From a bacterium (GTDB lineage Bacteria; Armatimonadota; UBA5829): DNA of 64,000 nt. The position numbers and the translations under genes are program-made. The stretch lies in NCBI GenBank assembly GCA_021371935.1, contig JAJFVF010000008.1, positions 1 through 64,000 on the forward strand. The letters run 5' to 3'. Below the pieces are notes generated by a model. It saw only the letters and a program-made list of their open reading frames with translations. It did not search any database and was not told the origin of the DNA. This document shows, piece after piece, positions 38,391 to 47,308 of the stretch. The number at the start of each line of letters is the position of its first letter. Position 1 is the stretch's first letter.

Positions 38391-39341
38391 ATGCCAATGA
38401 GGCTGGGCAGAGATGTTGTCGAGCGGTGGTATAAGAATCCCATCATTACGCTCGAACATGTCCCATTCGCTTGTAATACGGTATTCAATGCCGCTGCTAC
38501 CAAGTTTGGTGACGAATATATATTGCTTTTGAGAATCGAGGACCTTGCGGGCCGCAGTGTATTTGCGCTGGCGAGGAGTGAGGACGGATATCATTTCAGT
38601 GTGGACCCTCATCCCGCACTGGAGCCGTCCAAGGTAGAGCCTTTCCGTTCATATGAGCGGCGAGGTATCGAAGATCCCCGTATCACATATCTGGAGGGCG
38701 AGTATTACATTATGTATACCGCCTATTCCCGTTATGGCGCGCGCCTTGCATTGTGCAAGACAAACGATTTCAAAAATTATGAAAGGCTCGGGTTGATCTC
38801 TGAGCCGGAGAATAAGGACGGCTGCCTGTTCCCGCGAAAGATCAAGGGTCGATATGTACGGCTCGACAGGCCATATGGCGGCGGCATCGGCAATATATGG
38901 CTCTCATATTCTGACGATCTATTGCATTGGGGCGATTCCGAGGTCGTAATGACCACAAGAGGCGGTTTCTGGGATTCCGATCGGATCGGTGCGTGTGCTC
39001 CTCCCATTGAGACGGATCATGGCTGGCTTGAGATATATCATGGCGTAAAGAACACCAGCGCAGGTCCCATATACAGAATGGGTGCAGCATTACTCGATCT
39101 TGAAAATCCTGCCAAAGTTCTCTGCCGCAGTGCGGTTCCCATTCTCACTCCGCGGGAGTATTACGAGCGCGTAGGCGATGTTGGAAATGTGGTGTTTTCA
39201 TGCGGTGCAATCCTCGAGGATGGCGGCAAATTGAAGATATACTATGGTGCCGCCGACACGTGCATCTGCCTTGGCTTTGCCGATGTGAACATGCTCATAG
39301 ACAGGTGCCGCACGGATACGGACGGTGAGGATTTGGAATAA
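38391..39341 (+). CDS. Glycoside hydrolase family 130 (beta-mannoside phosphorylase-like)
   Basis: Five-bladed beta-propeller enzyme that phosphorolyses beta-1,4- or 1,2-mannosides. The 316-residue product has the catalytic-Asp motif 'RRGIEDPRITYLEGEYYIMYTAYSRYG', 'KDGCLFPRKIKGRYVRLDRP' (phosphate-binding Arg/Lys) and 'HGWLEIYHGVKN'. Presence of these phosphate-binding residues favours a phosphorylase over a hydrolase. Start ATG 38391 has GGAGG eight bases upstream; an ATG at 38376 lies in front of that site and is rejected. Substrate specificity cannot be assigned. Confidence 0.9.
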   Translation: MPMRLGRDVVERWYKNPIITLEHVPFACNTVFNAAATKFGDEYILLLRIEDLAGRSVFALARSEDGYHFSVDPHPALEPSKVEPFRSYERRGIEDPRITYLEGEYYIMYTAYSRYGARLALCKTNDFKNYERLGLISEPENKDGCLFPRKIKGRYVRLDRPYGGGIGNIWLSYSDDLLHWGDSEVVMTTRGGFWDSDRIGACAPPIETDHGWLEIYHGVKNTSAGPIYRMGAALLDLENPAKVLCRSAVPILTPREYYERVGDVGNVVFSCGAILEDGGKLKIYYGAADTCICLGFADVNMLIDRCRTDTDGEDLE

Positions 39342-39481
39342 TTCCAAATTGCCGGATTGAGGTATACTATGCAGGCTGCTGATTTTAATGCGGCCTGCAT
39401 TTTTATTGACATGCACGCCGCACCGATGGTATACTTTTGTGGTCGGCGAGGCATAATGCTTCGGCAGACAATCTGTGTCGT

Positions 39482-39557
39482 GCGCTCGTAGCTCAGGGGA
39501 TAGAGCGAATGGTTGCGGACCATTAGGTCGGGGGTTCGAATCCCTTCGAGCGCACCA
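39482..39557 (+). tRNA. trnR: tRNA-Arg (anticodon GCG)
   Basis: Acceptor GCGCTCG (39482-39488) / CGAGCGC (39547-39553), discriminator A, encoded CCA. Anticodon stem AATGG/CCATT encloses TTGCGGA, giving anticodon GCG, which reads CGC. The D-loop GGGGATA has the A20 typical of tRNA-Arg. The usual bacterial CGN reader is ACG (inosine-modified). Confidence 0.93.
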
Positions 39558-39561
39558 TAAT

Positions 39562-39637
39562 GGCCGATTAGCTCAATGGATAGAGCGCCGCCGTCCTAAG
39601 GCGGGCGTTGGGGGTTCGATTCCCTCATCGGCCACCA
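39562..39637 (+). tRNA. trnR: tRNA-Arg (anticodon CCT)
   Basis: Acceptor GGCCGAT (39562-39568) / ATCGGCC (39627-39633), discriminator A and encoded CCA. Anticodon stem CCGCC/GGCGG with loop GTCCTAA gives CCT, reading AGG. Only four bases separate it from the preceding tRNA-Arg, so the two are co-transcribed. Confidence 0.95.
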
Positions 39638-39802
39638 TCCCTAGTAGGGGTCGTCTACATATTTGATCGAAAGCTGAGTTTTGTTATTGATGATAATTTG
39701 TCATCATCGGCAATATAGTCAGTTACGAAGATTTTATCGGAAGTGCGGCTAGCGCCCGGCTGGGCAGTGTCCGGCTTCCGATTTTGAGCTTTTAGCTATT
39801 GC

Positions 39803-39890
<88 letters not shown>

Positions 39891-39897
39891 AAGTTTG

Positions 39898-40166
39898 GCC
39901 GTGCTAGACGGGGAGCCAGCGGTGCCCTGTAGCCCGTAATCCGCTATAACGGGGTTGAATTCCTGCCCGCGGTCTGATCCGTTTGAGTTGCACCTTGGTA
40001 AGTGGTGTTGATAGTCGGGCCCTACGCAATGTCCGGCGTGTGAACCCCGTCAGGTCCGGGAGGAAGCAGCGGTAAACACGTTCGCGCATGTGCCGTATGG
40101 TGATCCGGCTGGAGCCAACTGCCCGGGCAGCGCTTGGACGGTCTTATCAGAGGCAGGTGCACGGTC
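39898..40166 (+). ncRNA. ffs: Signal recognition particle RNA, large bacterial type
   Basis: Begins GCCGTGCTAGACGGGGAGCC and ends near AGGTGCACGGT, whose ends pair. The conserved Ffh-binding domain IV reads GTCAGGTCCGGGAGGAAGCA (40049-40068). The length of about 269 nt and the 5' Alu-like part (CGGTGCCCTGTA, GTAAGTGGTGTTGA) match the Bacillus scRNA type with an Alu domain rather than 4.5S RNA. Order tRNA-Ser, SRP RNA, dnaX and ybaB is the same as in Bacillus subtilis. Confidence 0.95.
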
Positions 40167-40176
40167 GCTAAAATTC

Positions 40177-40245
40177 TGTTATGAGTTTGTGAGTTGTGGG
40201 TTGTGTATGTATGGTATCCCGACTCAAAACTCACAACTCAAAACC
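40177..40245. repeat. 7-bp-period GAGTTGT/AACTCAC palindromic phrase
   Basis: GAGTTTGTGAGTTGTGGGTT is followed 25 bp later by ACTCAAAACTCACAACTCAA, an inverted repeat of seven-base units. It lies between SRP RNA and dnaX and may form the 3' hairpin of the SRP transcript. Confidence 0.55.
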
Positions 40246-40252
40246 ATAACCG

Positions 40253-41959
40253 ATGACTTACATTTCCCTCTATCGTAAATACAGGTCTCAGACGTTCGAT
40301 GATGTAATCGGCCAGGATCATGTCGTGCGGACGATCAGGAACGCCATCAAGGCGGGCCGGATAGGGCAGGGGTATTTGTTTTGCGGTTCCAGGGGGACAG
40401 GCAAGACGACTGTTGCTCGGCTGATCGCCAAAGCCTTGAATTGCCAGGCATCAGACGGTCCCACACCCGATCCATGCAACAAGTGCGATGCGTGCCTTGC
40501 GATCATGGAGGGCAGCGCGGTCGATGTGATCGAGATGGACGCCGCGTCGAACAGGGGAGTGGACGATGTCGATGCCCTGCGCGACGGCGTGAAATATGCC
40601 CCTATGCAATTCCGCTATAAGGTGTATATCATAGACGAAGCCCACCAGCTTTCGGCGACTGCAAAGGACGCATTTTTGAAGACTCTGGAGGAGCCTCCTC
40701 CGCATGCAGTTTTTATTCTGGCGACCACAGAGGCTCAGAAGATTCCCATCACCATACGATCCCGCTGCCAGCAGTTCGATTTCAGGCGAGGTACGGCTGA
40801 TGAGATCGGCGGCAGATTGAAGTATGTAGCCGAGGGTGAGGGTGCAACTATTGATGCAGATGCGCTCGACCTCATCGCCCGCGCCGCAAACGGTTCATAT
40901 CGCGACTCTCTGAGTCTGCTCGAACAGGTTATGGCCTATACTGAGGATGCCATAACCGCCAAGGACATATATACGGTCTTGGGTTCGGTCGAGGAGGATG
41001 TACTGCTTGAGATGGGCGAGGTCCTGGCGTCGACCGACACTGCAGCAGCATTCGACATATCAGACAGACTTCTGCGCCAGGGCAAGGACGTCCGCGAACT
41101 CTTGAAAGACGCCGCGAGCCATTTTCGAGATGTTTTGGCGCTCAAGGTGGGAGCCGATACGCGCCACAAGGATAACAAACGCTGGCGTGACCAGGCCGAC
41201 AGCTTCACTCAGGACCGCCTTGTGCGGATAATTGACGTTTTCAGCGCAGCCGAAAAGGACCTCAAGTGGAACGAACAGCATCGCCTGGGTCTGGAGATGG
41301 CGCTGCTCAAGGCTATGATAAAGCCGAAGGAGGCTCCCGTCGTATCACAGCCCGTCATTCCGGTCAGCCGACCGGAACCCCAGCCTGTCATGGCCGACAC
41401 ATCCGAGCCTGAGCCGGCCAAACAGTCCAAACCGCCTAAACCTGCTGCCGCTGAGAAACCTTCGGGTCACAAAGCGCCGAAACCAGCCGCTGAGCCTGTA
41501 GCGAGCGCTGCTGCTCAGGAGACAGCCGATGAGTCCGGCAACGGCGGTGTGAGCGTGAGTCTGGGCGAGGTCCAGCGTGACTGGAGCAAGGTACTCAAGC
41601 ACATTCAGAAGATTTTGAAGCAGCCCAATATTTCGGCTCTCGCGCAGCAGGGGCATCCGGTGGCTCTGGAAGGCCATGTGCTCACTCTCGGCTTCACCAA
41701 AAAATGGGAGTTTCATCGCGAGCGCGTAGACAAAGGCTCCGAGTGGGTAGAGAGAGGCTTATGGGATATTCTCGGTGCAAAACTCAAAGTCAGAACGGTC
41801 AGCATCGAGGATGAGCCTGACAACCATGGCGGGTATGGCGCCGATACTCATGCCGACGAACCTAGTGAGCCGACTCAGCACCCGCTCATAAACGACGTAC
41901 TCACGATCTTCGACGGCACCCCCGTAGAGATCGACAACGACCCTTGGGAGGAAAAATAA
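40253..41959 (+). CDS. dnaX: DNA polymerase III subunit gamma/tau
   Basis: Clamp-loader ATPase, 568 residues. Walker A 'GSRGTGKTTVA' (K51), zinc module C64, C75, C78 and C81, Walker B 'YIIDEAHQLS', sensor 1 'ILATTEAQKIP' and SRC motif 'IRSRCQQF' are all visible. Residues about 365-440 form a Pro/Lys/Ala-rich linker, and the C-terminal domain (about 440-568) is tau-like. No A-rich slippery heptamer is seen in the linker, so a short gamma form by frameshifting is not evident. The stop overlaps the ybaB ATG by one base. Confidence 0.96.
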   Translation: MTYISLYRKYRSQTFDDVIGQDHVVRTIRNAIKAGRIGQGYLFCGSRGTGKTTVARLIAKALNCQASDGPTPDPCNKCDACLAIMEGSAVDVIEMDAASNRGVDDVDALRDGVKYAPMQFRYKVYIIDEAHQLSATAKDAFLKTLEEPPPHAVFILATTEAQKIPITIRSRCQQFDFRRGTADEIGGRLKYVAEGEGATIDADALDLIARAANGSYRDSLSLLEQVMAYTEDAITAKDIYTVLGSVEEDVLLEMGEVLASTDTAAAFDISDRLLRQGKDVRELLKDAASHFRDVLALKVGADTRHKDNKRWRDQADSFTQDRLVRIIDVFSAAEKDLKWNEQHRLGLEMALLKAMIKPKEAPVVSQPVIPVSRPEPQPVMADTSEPEPAKQSKPPKPAAAEKPSGHKAPKPAAEPVASAAAQETADESGNGGVSVSLGEVQRDWSKVLKHIQKILKQPNISALAQQGHPVALEGHVLTLGFTKKWEFHRERVDKGSEWVERGLWDILGAKLKVRTVSIEDEPDNHGGYGADTHADEPSEPTQHPLINDVLTIFDGTPVEIDNDPWEEK

Positions 41960-42300
41960 TGGCAAAAGGATTTGGAGGTCTGCCTAACATACCCGGTATG
42001 GGCAATATGATGAAGCAGGTCCAAAAGATGGCCGAGGAGACTGCCCGCATCGAAGAAGAACTCGGCAATGAGCGCATCGAGGCCAGTTCCGGCGGCGGCA
42101 TGGTCACAGCCGTGGCGAACGGCAAACAGGAGATTCTTGAGATCAAGATCGACCCGCAGGTTGTCGACCCTGAGGATGTAGAAATGCTTCAGGATTTGGT
42201 TGTCAGCGCCGTCCGCGAGGCTCTGGAAAAGAGTGTTGAGATGAAGCAGTCGCGTTTGGAAGCTCTGACTGGCGGCCTGAACATACCAGGACTCTTCTGA
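41959..42300 (+). CDS. ybaB: YbaB/EbfC family nucleoid-associated protein
   Basis: 113 residues; a small dimeric DNA-binding protein. Features: 'MGNMMKQVQKMAEETARIEEELGNERIEASSGGGMVTAVANGKQEILEIKIDPQVVDPEDVEMLQDLVVSAVREALEKS' in overlapping parts typical of the family, ending in a Gly-rich 'LTGGLNIPGLF'. ATG at 41959 overlaps the dnaX stop; GGGAGG inside the end of dnaX serves as the ribosome binding site. The usual third gene recR does not follow. Confidence 0.96.
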   Translation: MAKGFGGLPNIPGMGNMMKQVQKMAEETARIEEELGNERIEASSGGGMVTAVANGKQEILEIKIDPQVVDPEDVEMLQDLVVSAVREALEKSVEMKQSRLEALTGGLNIPGLF

Positions 42301-42871
42301 TTTAGTATTGAGTATATTGCATTGATTATTTGCCCATGTGTGCGGGTTTCGTATCAAAAAAGCGGAAAAGCGTCTTAATTCCAGTCATTCCGAGCGAAAG
42401 CGAGGAATCTGCTGTGAACCATTCTTTGATATTTGGCGACCGTGACAGGTGTCGTGTGATGATGCCCGAAGTGAGTGTCGGCCTCATTCCCTCTCCTGGG
42501 GGAGAGGGCTAGGGTGAGGGCGCCATCCAATTTAGTATTGAGTATATTGTATTGATTATTTGAGTGGCGTCTCAATTCCAGTCATTCCGAACGAACGTGA
42601 GGAATCTGCTTTGCACAAAAGTAAAAAAAAGCGGTGCAAGGGTTGGAGAATGATTCTAGGTGTTCAACCATGTCATTCCCGACCTGATCGGGAATCCAGG
42701 AAACTGCACTATATAATATAGCTTAGGTGTTTGGGTTTCCGCTTTCGCGGAAATGACGAAAGCTGATCGTCCGGGGTATTCCTGCCCCGGACGTGGCTTA
42801 TAATGGGCATTCTTGCCCTGAATATTTTACGATCTATGTTCGGGTCCAGATGCCGATCCCTCTGATTAAAA
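42301..42871. other. 571-bp gene-free stretch, mosaic of at least five repeat families
   Basis: In order: TTGAGTATATTGCATTGATT phrase (42306-42325), R5 (42381-42416), R4 (42489-42522), a second TTGAGTATATTGTATTGATT phrase (42537-42556), R5 (42578-42612), R6-like (42671-42758) and R2 copy c (42764-42825). The phrase plus CGTCTCAATTCCAGTCATTC order repeats twice here and again near 23860 and 52650. No coding region is seen. Confidence 0.7.
42764..42825 (+). repeat. R2 double-hairpin element, copy c
   Basis: Hairpin 1: CGTCCGGGG (42768-42776) / CCCCGGACG (42785-42793). Hairpin 2: GGGCATTCTTGCCC (42805-42818); the outer G-C pair of the other copies is changed on both sides (T and T), shortening the stem. 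Confidence 0.82.
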
Positions 42872-43465
42872 CTAATGTCTTCTCCGCGAAATAATAGGTA
42901 TCAGCGAAGTCAACCCCACAAATATCGCTATCATAGACGACGGCTCAGGGACAGAAATCAATGTAGTTTTGTACCATCCTGTCACTTCAGTTGTGGCATC
43001 GGCCTGATAACCTATATGCATACCTGAGAGCACATTGTTGTTATCTATGTTGAGTGTTTCGTATGCGAGTGTCTTGCTGCCACCTTGTCGAATCCTGGTT
43101 TGATCAGTGCCGTGCCACCCTGCAATTGCGCCGGGAGTGCTCTTATACTCCCATGTCCAGTTGTTGATACCGACGGCGTTGGTAGCTTCGATAGGTGCAT
43201 CCTGGTCCTGGCTGACAAGGAAATATGCCTGTATCCAGTTTACTGTATAAGTGCAGCCGGAGAGCGTGATAGTGGGGTGAGAATCCATTGACAATGAATA
43301 TGTCAGCTGGTCTGTTGTCGGTAATTGTGTGAGGAATATGCCGGTGACGTCGGCGGGGTCAAAACTGGACCATGACGGCGGGTCAGCACTTGCAGATATT
43401 CCAAGTGCTCCCATCAGAGCAATTACTGCCAAAATGGCGTACAGCCGATAACACTCGCTGCGCAT
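42872..43465 (-). CDS. Secreted PEP-CTERM protein, unknown function
   Basis: 197 residues: signal peptide to about residue 27 ('VIALMGALGISASA'), a beta-rich domain with 'TYSLSMDSHPTITLSGCTYTVNWIQAYFLVS', and a C-terminal sorting signal 'VPEPSSMIAIFVGLTSLIPIISRRRH' (VPEP, hydrophobic helix, Arg-rich end). GGAAGGAG lies before the ATG. The domain is not recognised. Third PEP-CTERM substrate in the window. Confidence 0.8.
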   Translation of the reverse strand: MRSECYRLYAILAVIALMGALGISASADPPSWSSFDPADVTGIFLTQLPTTDQLTYSLSMDSHPTITLSGCTYTVNWIQAYFLVSQDQDAPIEATNAVGINNWTWEYKSTPGAIAGWHGTDQTRIRQGGSKTLAYETLNIDNNNVLSGMHIGYQADATTEVTGWYKTTLISVPEPSSMIAIFVGLTSLIPIISRRRH

Positions 43466-43674
43466 CTTTTTTCTCCTTCCGTCTCGCTCATACCTTACAG
43501 ATTAAGTCTCTGGGTATGCAGCGGACAATGTAATCAGAATGCTAGCGCAAAACAATTGTTGAACTTACTAATTGCAGTATATCTCAATATATTGGCTAAG
43601 TCAATTAGAACTTTAATATTAATATTTAAGTTGTGTGACGCCGTGAATACTTTGTAGGCGTTTCAACCCCGGCG

Positions 43675-45564
43675 TCATTGCATCGATTGAATGTCGTCCT
43701 GCTTTCTTACCCTTATAACAGGCACATATATCTCAAGGCCTTCGGGCTGCTCCACACTCGATATACCTGTAATTCTGACATAGTCATCCTTTGCCGGCTT
43801 CGTTAGGCTTCCGCAAATCACCTTGACCCCAGTGAATCCCGATCCATCTTCGAGGTTCGATCCGTCATCAACGTAGAAATAAGTCCAGCCTGTTGCTGTC
43901 ACCTTGCCGCAGATGGTTATAAGCAGCGACACATTATTTAATCCAAAACCGTTGTCTACCCCGGGTTTAAGACCCAATGTGCCTCCACCGACAGCCTTCG
44001 TCTGCATCAAGAATGGTTTGAGTGGAGTCTGAGTGCCGCTCTCAGACAGCGAGGCTCCCTGAATCACTCTTTCACCGTTCTGGGTCATGAGTGTTCCGAT
44101 CACCTGCACAATATCTCCTTCGGAATATCCTGACGGGACGGTAGTGAATGGAAGCATAATCGCGCTGGTGCGGTCGTTCTGTTCGATATACATTCTGTCC
44201 GATAGCTGGTCGCTGCCGCTGGTAATGACAGCATCTTCCACTTTCACCAACGTTCCGCTTGATTTGGTAGACAGATCACTGATCTTACTCGATGCCAGAG
44301 GCGGGTCTACCAGCGCGTGATAGGCGTTAACCAGCCCCCAGCCGGTATATTGGTCCCATCCTGTCGTGCCGATATCACGGCAGCTCAGTTTGATCTGTTC
44401 GACCACCTCGCCGTTGCTCCAGCTTGGGTGCAGGCTCCATATGAGCGAAGCGATGCCGGCTACGAAAGGAGCGGCGGCTGATGTGCCTGACGCTATGTTA
44501 TATGTGCTGCCGCCTTCATCCCACCATGTGCTCATTATTTCATTGCCCGGCGCCATAACATCGAGGTATTCTCCATAATTGCTTCCGCCTGCGCCCCAGT
44601 CGTTTTCGGTGCAGCGTTGTCTGTTTTCATTGGATGCGCCGACTGCAATCACCTGATCATACGACGCGGGATAAAACGACGTGCTCAGTCCATCATTGCC
44701 GCTTGCAGCGACGAGCACACAGCCTTTGTTATATGCATACTCTATGGCAGCCTGTTCAGCGGGAACATCATCATATCCGCCCATGCTCATGCTAATAATC
44801 TTTGCGCCATTATCGGCTGCCCAGATTATCCCCTCGGCGGCATCGGACTCCAGGCCATATCCGTCTGCATCCATTACTTTGATCGGCATAATCCTGGCTC
44901 CCCAGCTCACCCCTGCCACGCCGATAGTATTATTGGTCTGCGCCGCGGCGATACCTGCGGTAAACGTGCCGTGGCCGTTATCGTCATTTGCATTAGTGGG
45001 GTCGGAAGCGCCCGTAACGAAGTTGCGTCCGGTCACAATCTTGCCGGCCAGGTCTTCATGATTGGTATACACCCCTGTGTCCACAATTGCGATAATCACA
45101 TCAGAACTGCCGGTGGTGATGTCCCAGGCGTCGGGAGCCTGGATTCCAGCGTTGGGGTATATGTCCGAATAGAGACCCCACTGCCAGTACCAGTATAACC
45201 ATGGGTCGAGGTAGTATTCATCATTTGGCTCCGTGCAGATGTGAATAATGTGGTTCGGACCGACATACTCGATTGCCGGATCTTTTTTGTACTTCGCGAT
45301 TGCATCTTCCACGGAAATACCTTTTGGGAGCTTGATCCTTTTGGATCGTATCTGGCTGATTTCCCGTTTCACTTTTGCGCTCGCTACAGTGCCCACCGAT
45401 GCTGTGCTGGCGTTCACGCCTGCTTTATATCGGATTATAAGTTCGCCTTCTTTGTAATCTGCGATGGCAGCGGTGACGCATGAAAAGAATACAGCCGACA
45501 GACAAAACGTCAGCGCGAAGAACCATACTTTCCACCGAAAATCATTGTGACTATCCATTGACAT
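43675..45564 (-). CDS. Subtilisin-like serine protease (S8 family), secreted
   Basis: 629 residues. A signal peptide or signal anchor (about 12-36), then an I9-like propeptide with 'YKEGELIIRYKAGVNAS' and 'AIAKYKKDPAIEYVGPNH', then the catalytic domain. Triad residues are seen in 'VIIAIVDTGVYTNHEDL' (Asp), 'DDNGHGTFTAGIAAA' (His), oxyanion Asn in 'VLVAASGNDG' and 'IASGTSAAAPFVAGIASL' (Ser). The last 200 residues ('LVKVEDAVITSG', 'GEVI..GDIVQVIGTL', 'DDYVRITGIS') resemble OB-fold-like beta domains. It belongs to the thermitase/fervidolysin-like group. Upstream gap holds R1 copy c. Confidence 0.92.
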   Translation of the reverse strand: MSMDSHNDFRWKVWFFALTFCLSAVFFSCVTAAIADYKEGELIIRYKAGVNASTASVGTVASAKVKREISQIRSKRIKLPKGISVEDAIAKYKKDPAIEYVGPNHIIHICTEPNDEYYLDPWLYWYWQWGLYSDIYPNAGIQAPDAWDITTGSSDVIIAIVDTGVYTNHEDLAGKIVTGRNFVTGASDPTNANDDNGHGTFTAGIAAAQTNNTIGVAGVSWGARIMPIKVMDADGYGLESDAAEGIIWAADNGAKIISMSMGGYDDVPAEQAAIEYAYNKGCVLVAASGNDGLSTSFYPASYDQVIAVGASNENRQRCTENDWGAGGSNYGEYLDVMAPGNEIMSTWWDEGGSTYNIASGTSAAAPFVAGIASLIWSLHPSWSNGEVVEQIKLSCRDIGTTGWDQYTGWGLVNAYHALVDPPLASSKISDLSTKSSGTLVKVEDAVITSGSDQLSDRMYIEQNDRTSAIMLPFTTVPSGYSEGDIVQVIGTLMTQNGERVIQGASLSESGTQTPLKPFLMQTKAVGGGTLGLKPGVDNGFGLNNVSLLITICGKVTATGWTYFYVDDGSNLEDGSGFTGVKVICGSLTKPAKDDYVRITGISSVEQPEGLEIYVPVIRVRKQDDIQSMQ

Positions 45565-45570
45565 ATACCT

Positions 45571-45649
45571 CTAGCCCGCATTATTCACGAGAAACGTGAA
45601 TAATGCTTTCGGAGAACCGTATTATGAGCTTTACGCATAATACGGACTA
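45571..45649 (+). repeat. R1 double-hairpin element, copy c
   Basis: Hairpin 1: GCATTATTCACG (45578-45589) / CGTGAATAATGC (45595-45606). Hairpin 2: CCGTATTATG (45617-45626) / CATAATACGG (45636-45645). Bounded by CTAG and CTAA. Lies between the subtilisin gene and the MPE-PHP gene. Confidence 0.9.
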
Positions 45650-45821
45650 ATATATAAGATTGCCATACCGCTCGGTATGTTCCTTTGCTTACGTCAATCT
45701 TCACTGTTTATGTGGACTCACGAAGGATTGCCGCCAACTGCCCAGGAACTAATATATAATGAAATCAGAGTTAAGGTAGGAATACCCGCTTTAGCTTTGC
45801 AATATTTAACAGAGTGTTTTT

Positions 45822-47306
45822 ATGTCCTTTAGAATAGCAGTGATTGGTGATATTCATTACAAGAATATCTCTCTGGATGAATGCGCCAAGCGGCGCAGCG
45901 CAATAGCTCATATTCTTCTTCTTCGCACGGTTCAGAGGTTAAATAGATACATAAAACCCGACGTTACGCTCATCCTGGGAGACTTAATAGACGATCCAGA
46001 CAGCCCAAGCGCCCTCGAAGAGCTTCAAACACTGAAAAGCATAACTGACCGACTCGACAGCCGGCTCATTGTGATTCCCGGCAACCATGATCCTGACGCG
46101 GATGTCTTCTACAGCGTTTTTGACAGACCTTCGAGCATAACCGACATAGATGATATAAGGTTCGTAACTTTTATAGATAATGAAGAGCCGGATTCCAATG
46201 CCAGCCGATCATTAGCCGATATAAAGCTCATGAAGAGCGCGCGCAATGGGCATGCAGGGCCTATCATATCCTTGCAGCATGTGCCGCTCTTTGCTCCGAG
46301 AAGTGGCCCCAGCCCATATTCGCTGACCAATGCACAGGAAGTCTGGTCTGCGTTTGACGATAACAACTGTACGCTCTCGATAAGCGGGCACTATCATGCG
46401 GGTGATAATCAGGTTCAAAATGGAACCGGTAAATCAATAATCGTCCCGGCTTTGTGTGAATCTCCATTTAGCTTTGTTGAGATAGAGATGGACGGCGATG
46501 CAGTAAGCACACGTCAGCATCAGCTTTCTCTGCCGCCGGAGCTGAAGCTGATTGATTATCATGTCCACACACCGTTTGCATACTGCCAGGAGAATATGGA
46601 TCCCGAGCTTACAGTGCAACTGGCTGACGAGTTCGGGTTGGGCGGTTTTGTATTTACTGAACATTCCGGCCAATTGTATTTCGACCTTCCAACGTTCTGG
46701 AACGCAGAGTTTATGCAGGATGGACTGGCAACAGACCACGGCCATCAGGATCGACTGTCAGATTATTTTGAGCTGGCAAGTCATTACTGTCCACCTGCAT
46801 ATCTTGGGCTGGAGCTAGACTGTGATTATTCCGGCAAACCGGTTGTCCGCCCAGAGGATATGCAAAAAATACAAGTGAGGCTTGCTTCCATACACTGGCT
46901 GGAGGAATTGAAAAAGAGCGAGCCTGATATGGATAAAGCAAGCGATGAGATGCTGCGCCGCCTATCGGTGATGTTTGAGCACGGAATCGATATACTCGCA
47001 CATCCGTTCAGAATCTTTCACGGGACGAAGAACAAAGTTCCTGAGCGCTTGGTTGATCCACTTGTTCGGCTGCTGCGTGAGCACAATGTTGCTGCAGAGA
47101 TCAACTTTCACAACCAGATTACCAGCGAGGAGTTTGTGATCAAGTGCGTTGAGTCGGGTGTGAAACTTGCTTTCGGCAGCGATTCGCATAATCTCTATGA
47201 GGTGGGTGAACACTATCCACACCTGCAGCTTATGGAGAGATGTGGTTATAATAATTCCGATCTACCGCATATTCTCATACAAGCACCTGATATTTCGGAG
47301 TCATAA
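45822..47306 (+). CDS. Metallophosphoesterase-PHP fusion protein
   Basis: 494 residues with two metal-dependent phosphoesterase domains. N-terminal calcineurin-like domain: 'VIGDIHYK' (1-10), 'TLILGDLIDDPDS', 'LIVIPGNHDPDADV', 'IISLQHVPLF' and 'TLSISGHYHAGD' give all five metal-binding blocks (to about residue 235). C-terminal PHP domain from about residue 243: 'IDYHVHTPFAYC', 'FVFTEHSGQ', 'LGLELDCDYSG', 'ASIHWLEEL', 'ILAHPFRI', 'INFHNQ' and 'FGSDSHN'. This fusion is not one I know as a named family. It is followed two bases later by a Sir2 gene, so they form one unit. Substrate unknown. Confidence 0.85.
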   Translation: MSFRIAVIGDIHYKNISLDECAKRRSAIAHILLLRTVQRLNRYIKPDVTLILGDLIDDPDSPSALEELQTLKSITDRLDSRLIVIPGNHDPDADVFYSVFDRPSSITDIDDIRFVTFIDNEEPDSNASRSLADIKLMKSARNGHAGPIISLQHVPLFAPRSGPSPYSLTNAQEVWSAFDDNNCTLSISGHYHAGDNQVQNGTGKSIIVPALCESPFSFVEIEMDGDAVSTRQHQLSLPPELKLIDYHVHTPFAYCQENMDPELTVQLADEFGLGGFVFTEHSGQLYFDLPTFWNAEFMQDGLATDHGHQDRLSDYFELASHYCPPAYLGLELDCDYSGKPVVRPEDMQKIQVRLASIHWLEELKKSEPDMDKASDEMLRRLSVMFEHGIDILAHPFRIFHGTKNKVPERLVDPLVRLLREHNVAAEINFHNQITSEEFVIKCVESGVKLAFGSDSHNLYEVGEHYPHLQLMERCGYNNSDLPHILIQAPDISES

Positions 47307-47308
47307 AT

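Noticed and set aside
40253-41959. Programmed frameshift in dnaX giving gamma
   Set aside because: No A-rich slippery heptamer is visible in the linker region, so only the long product is supported.
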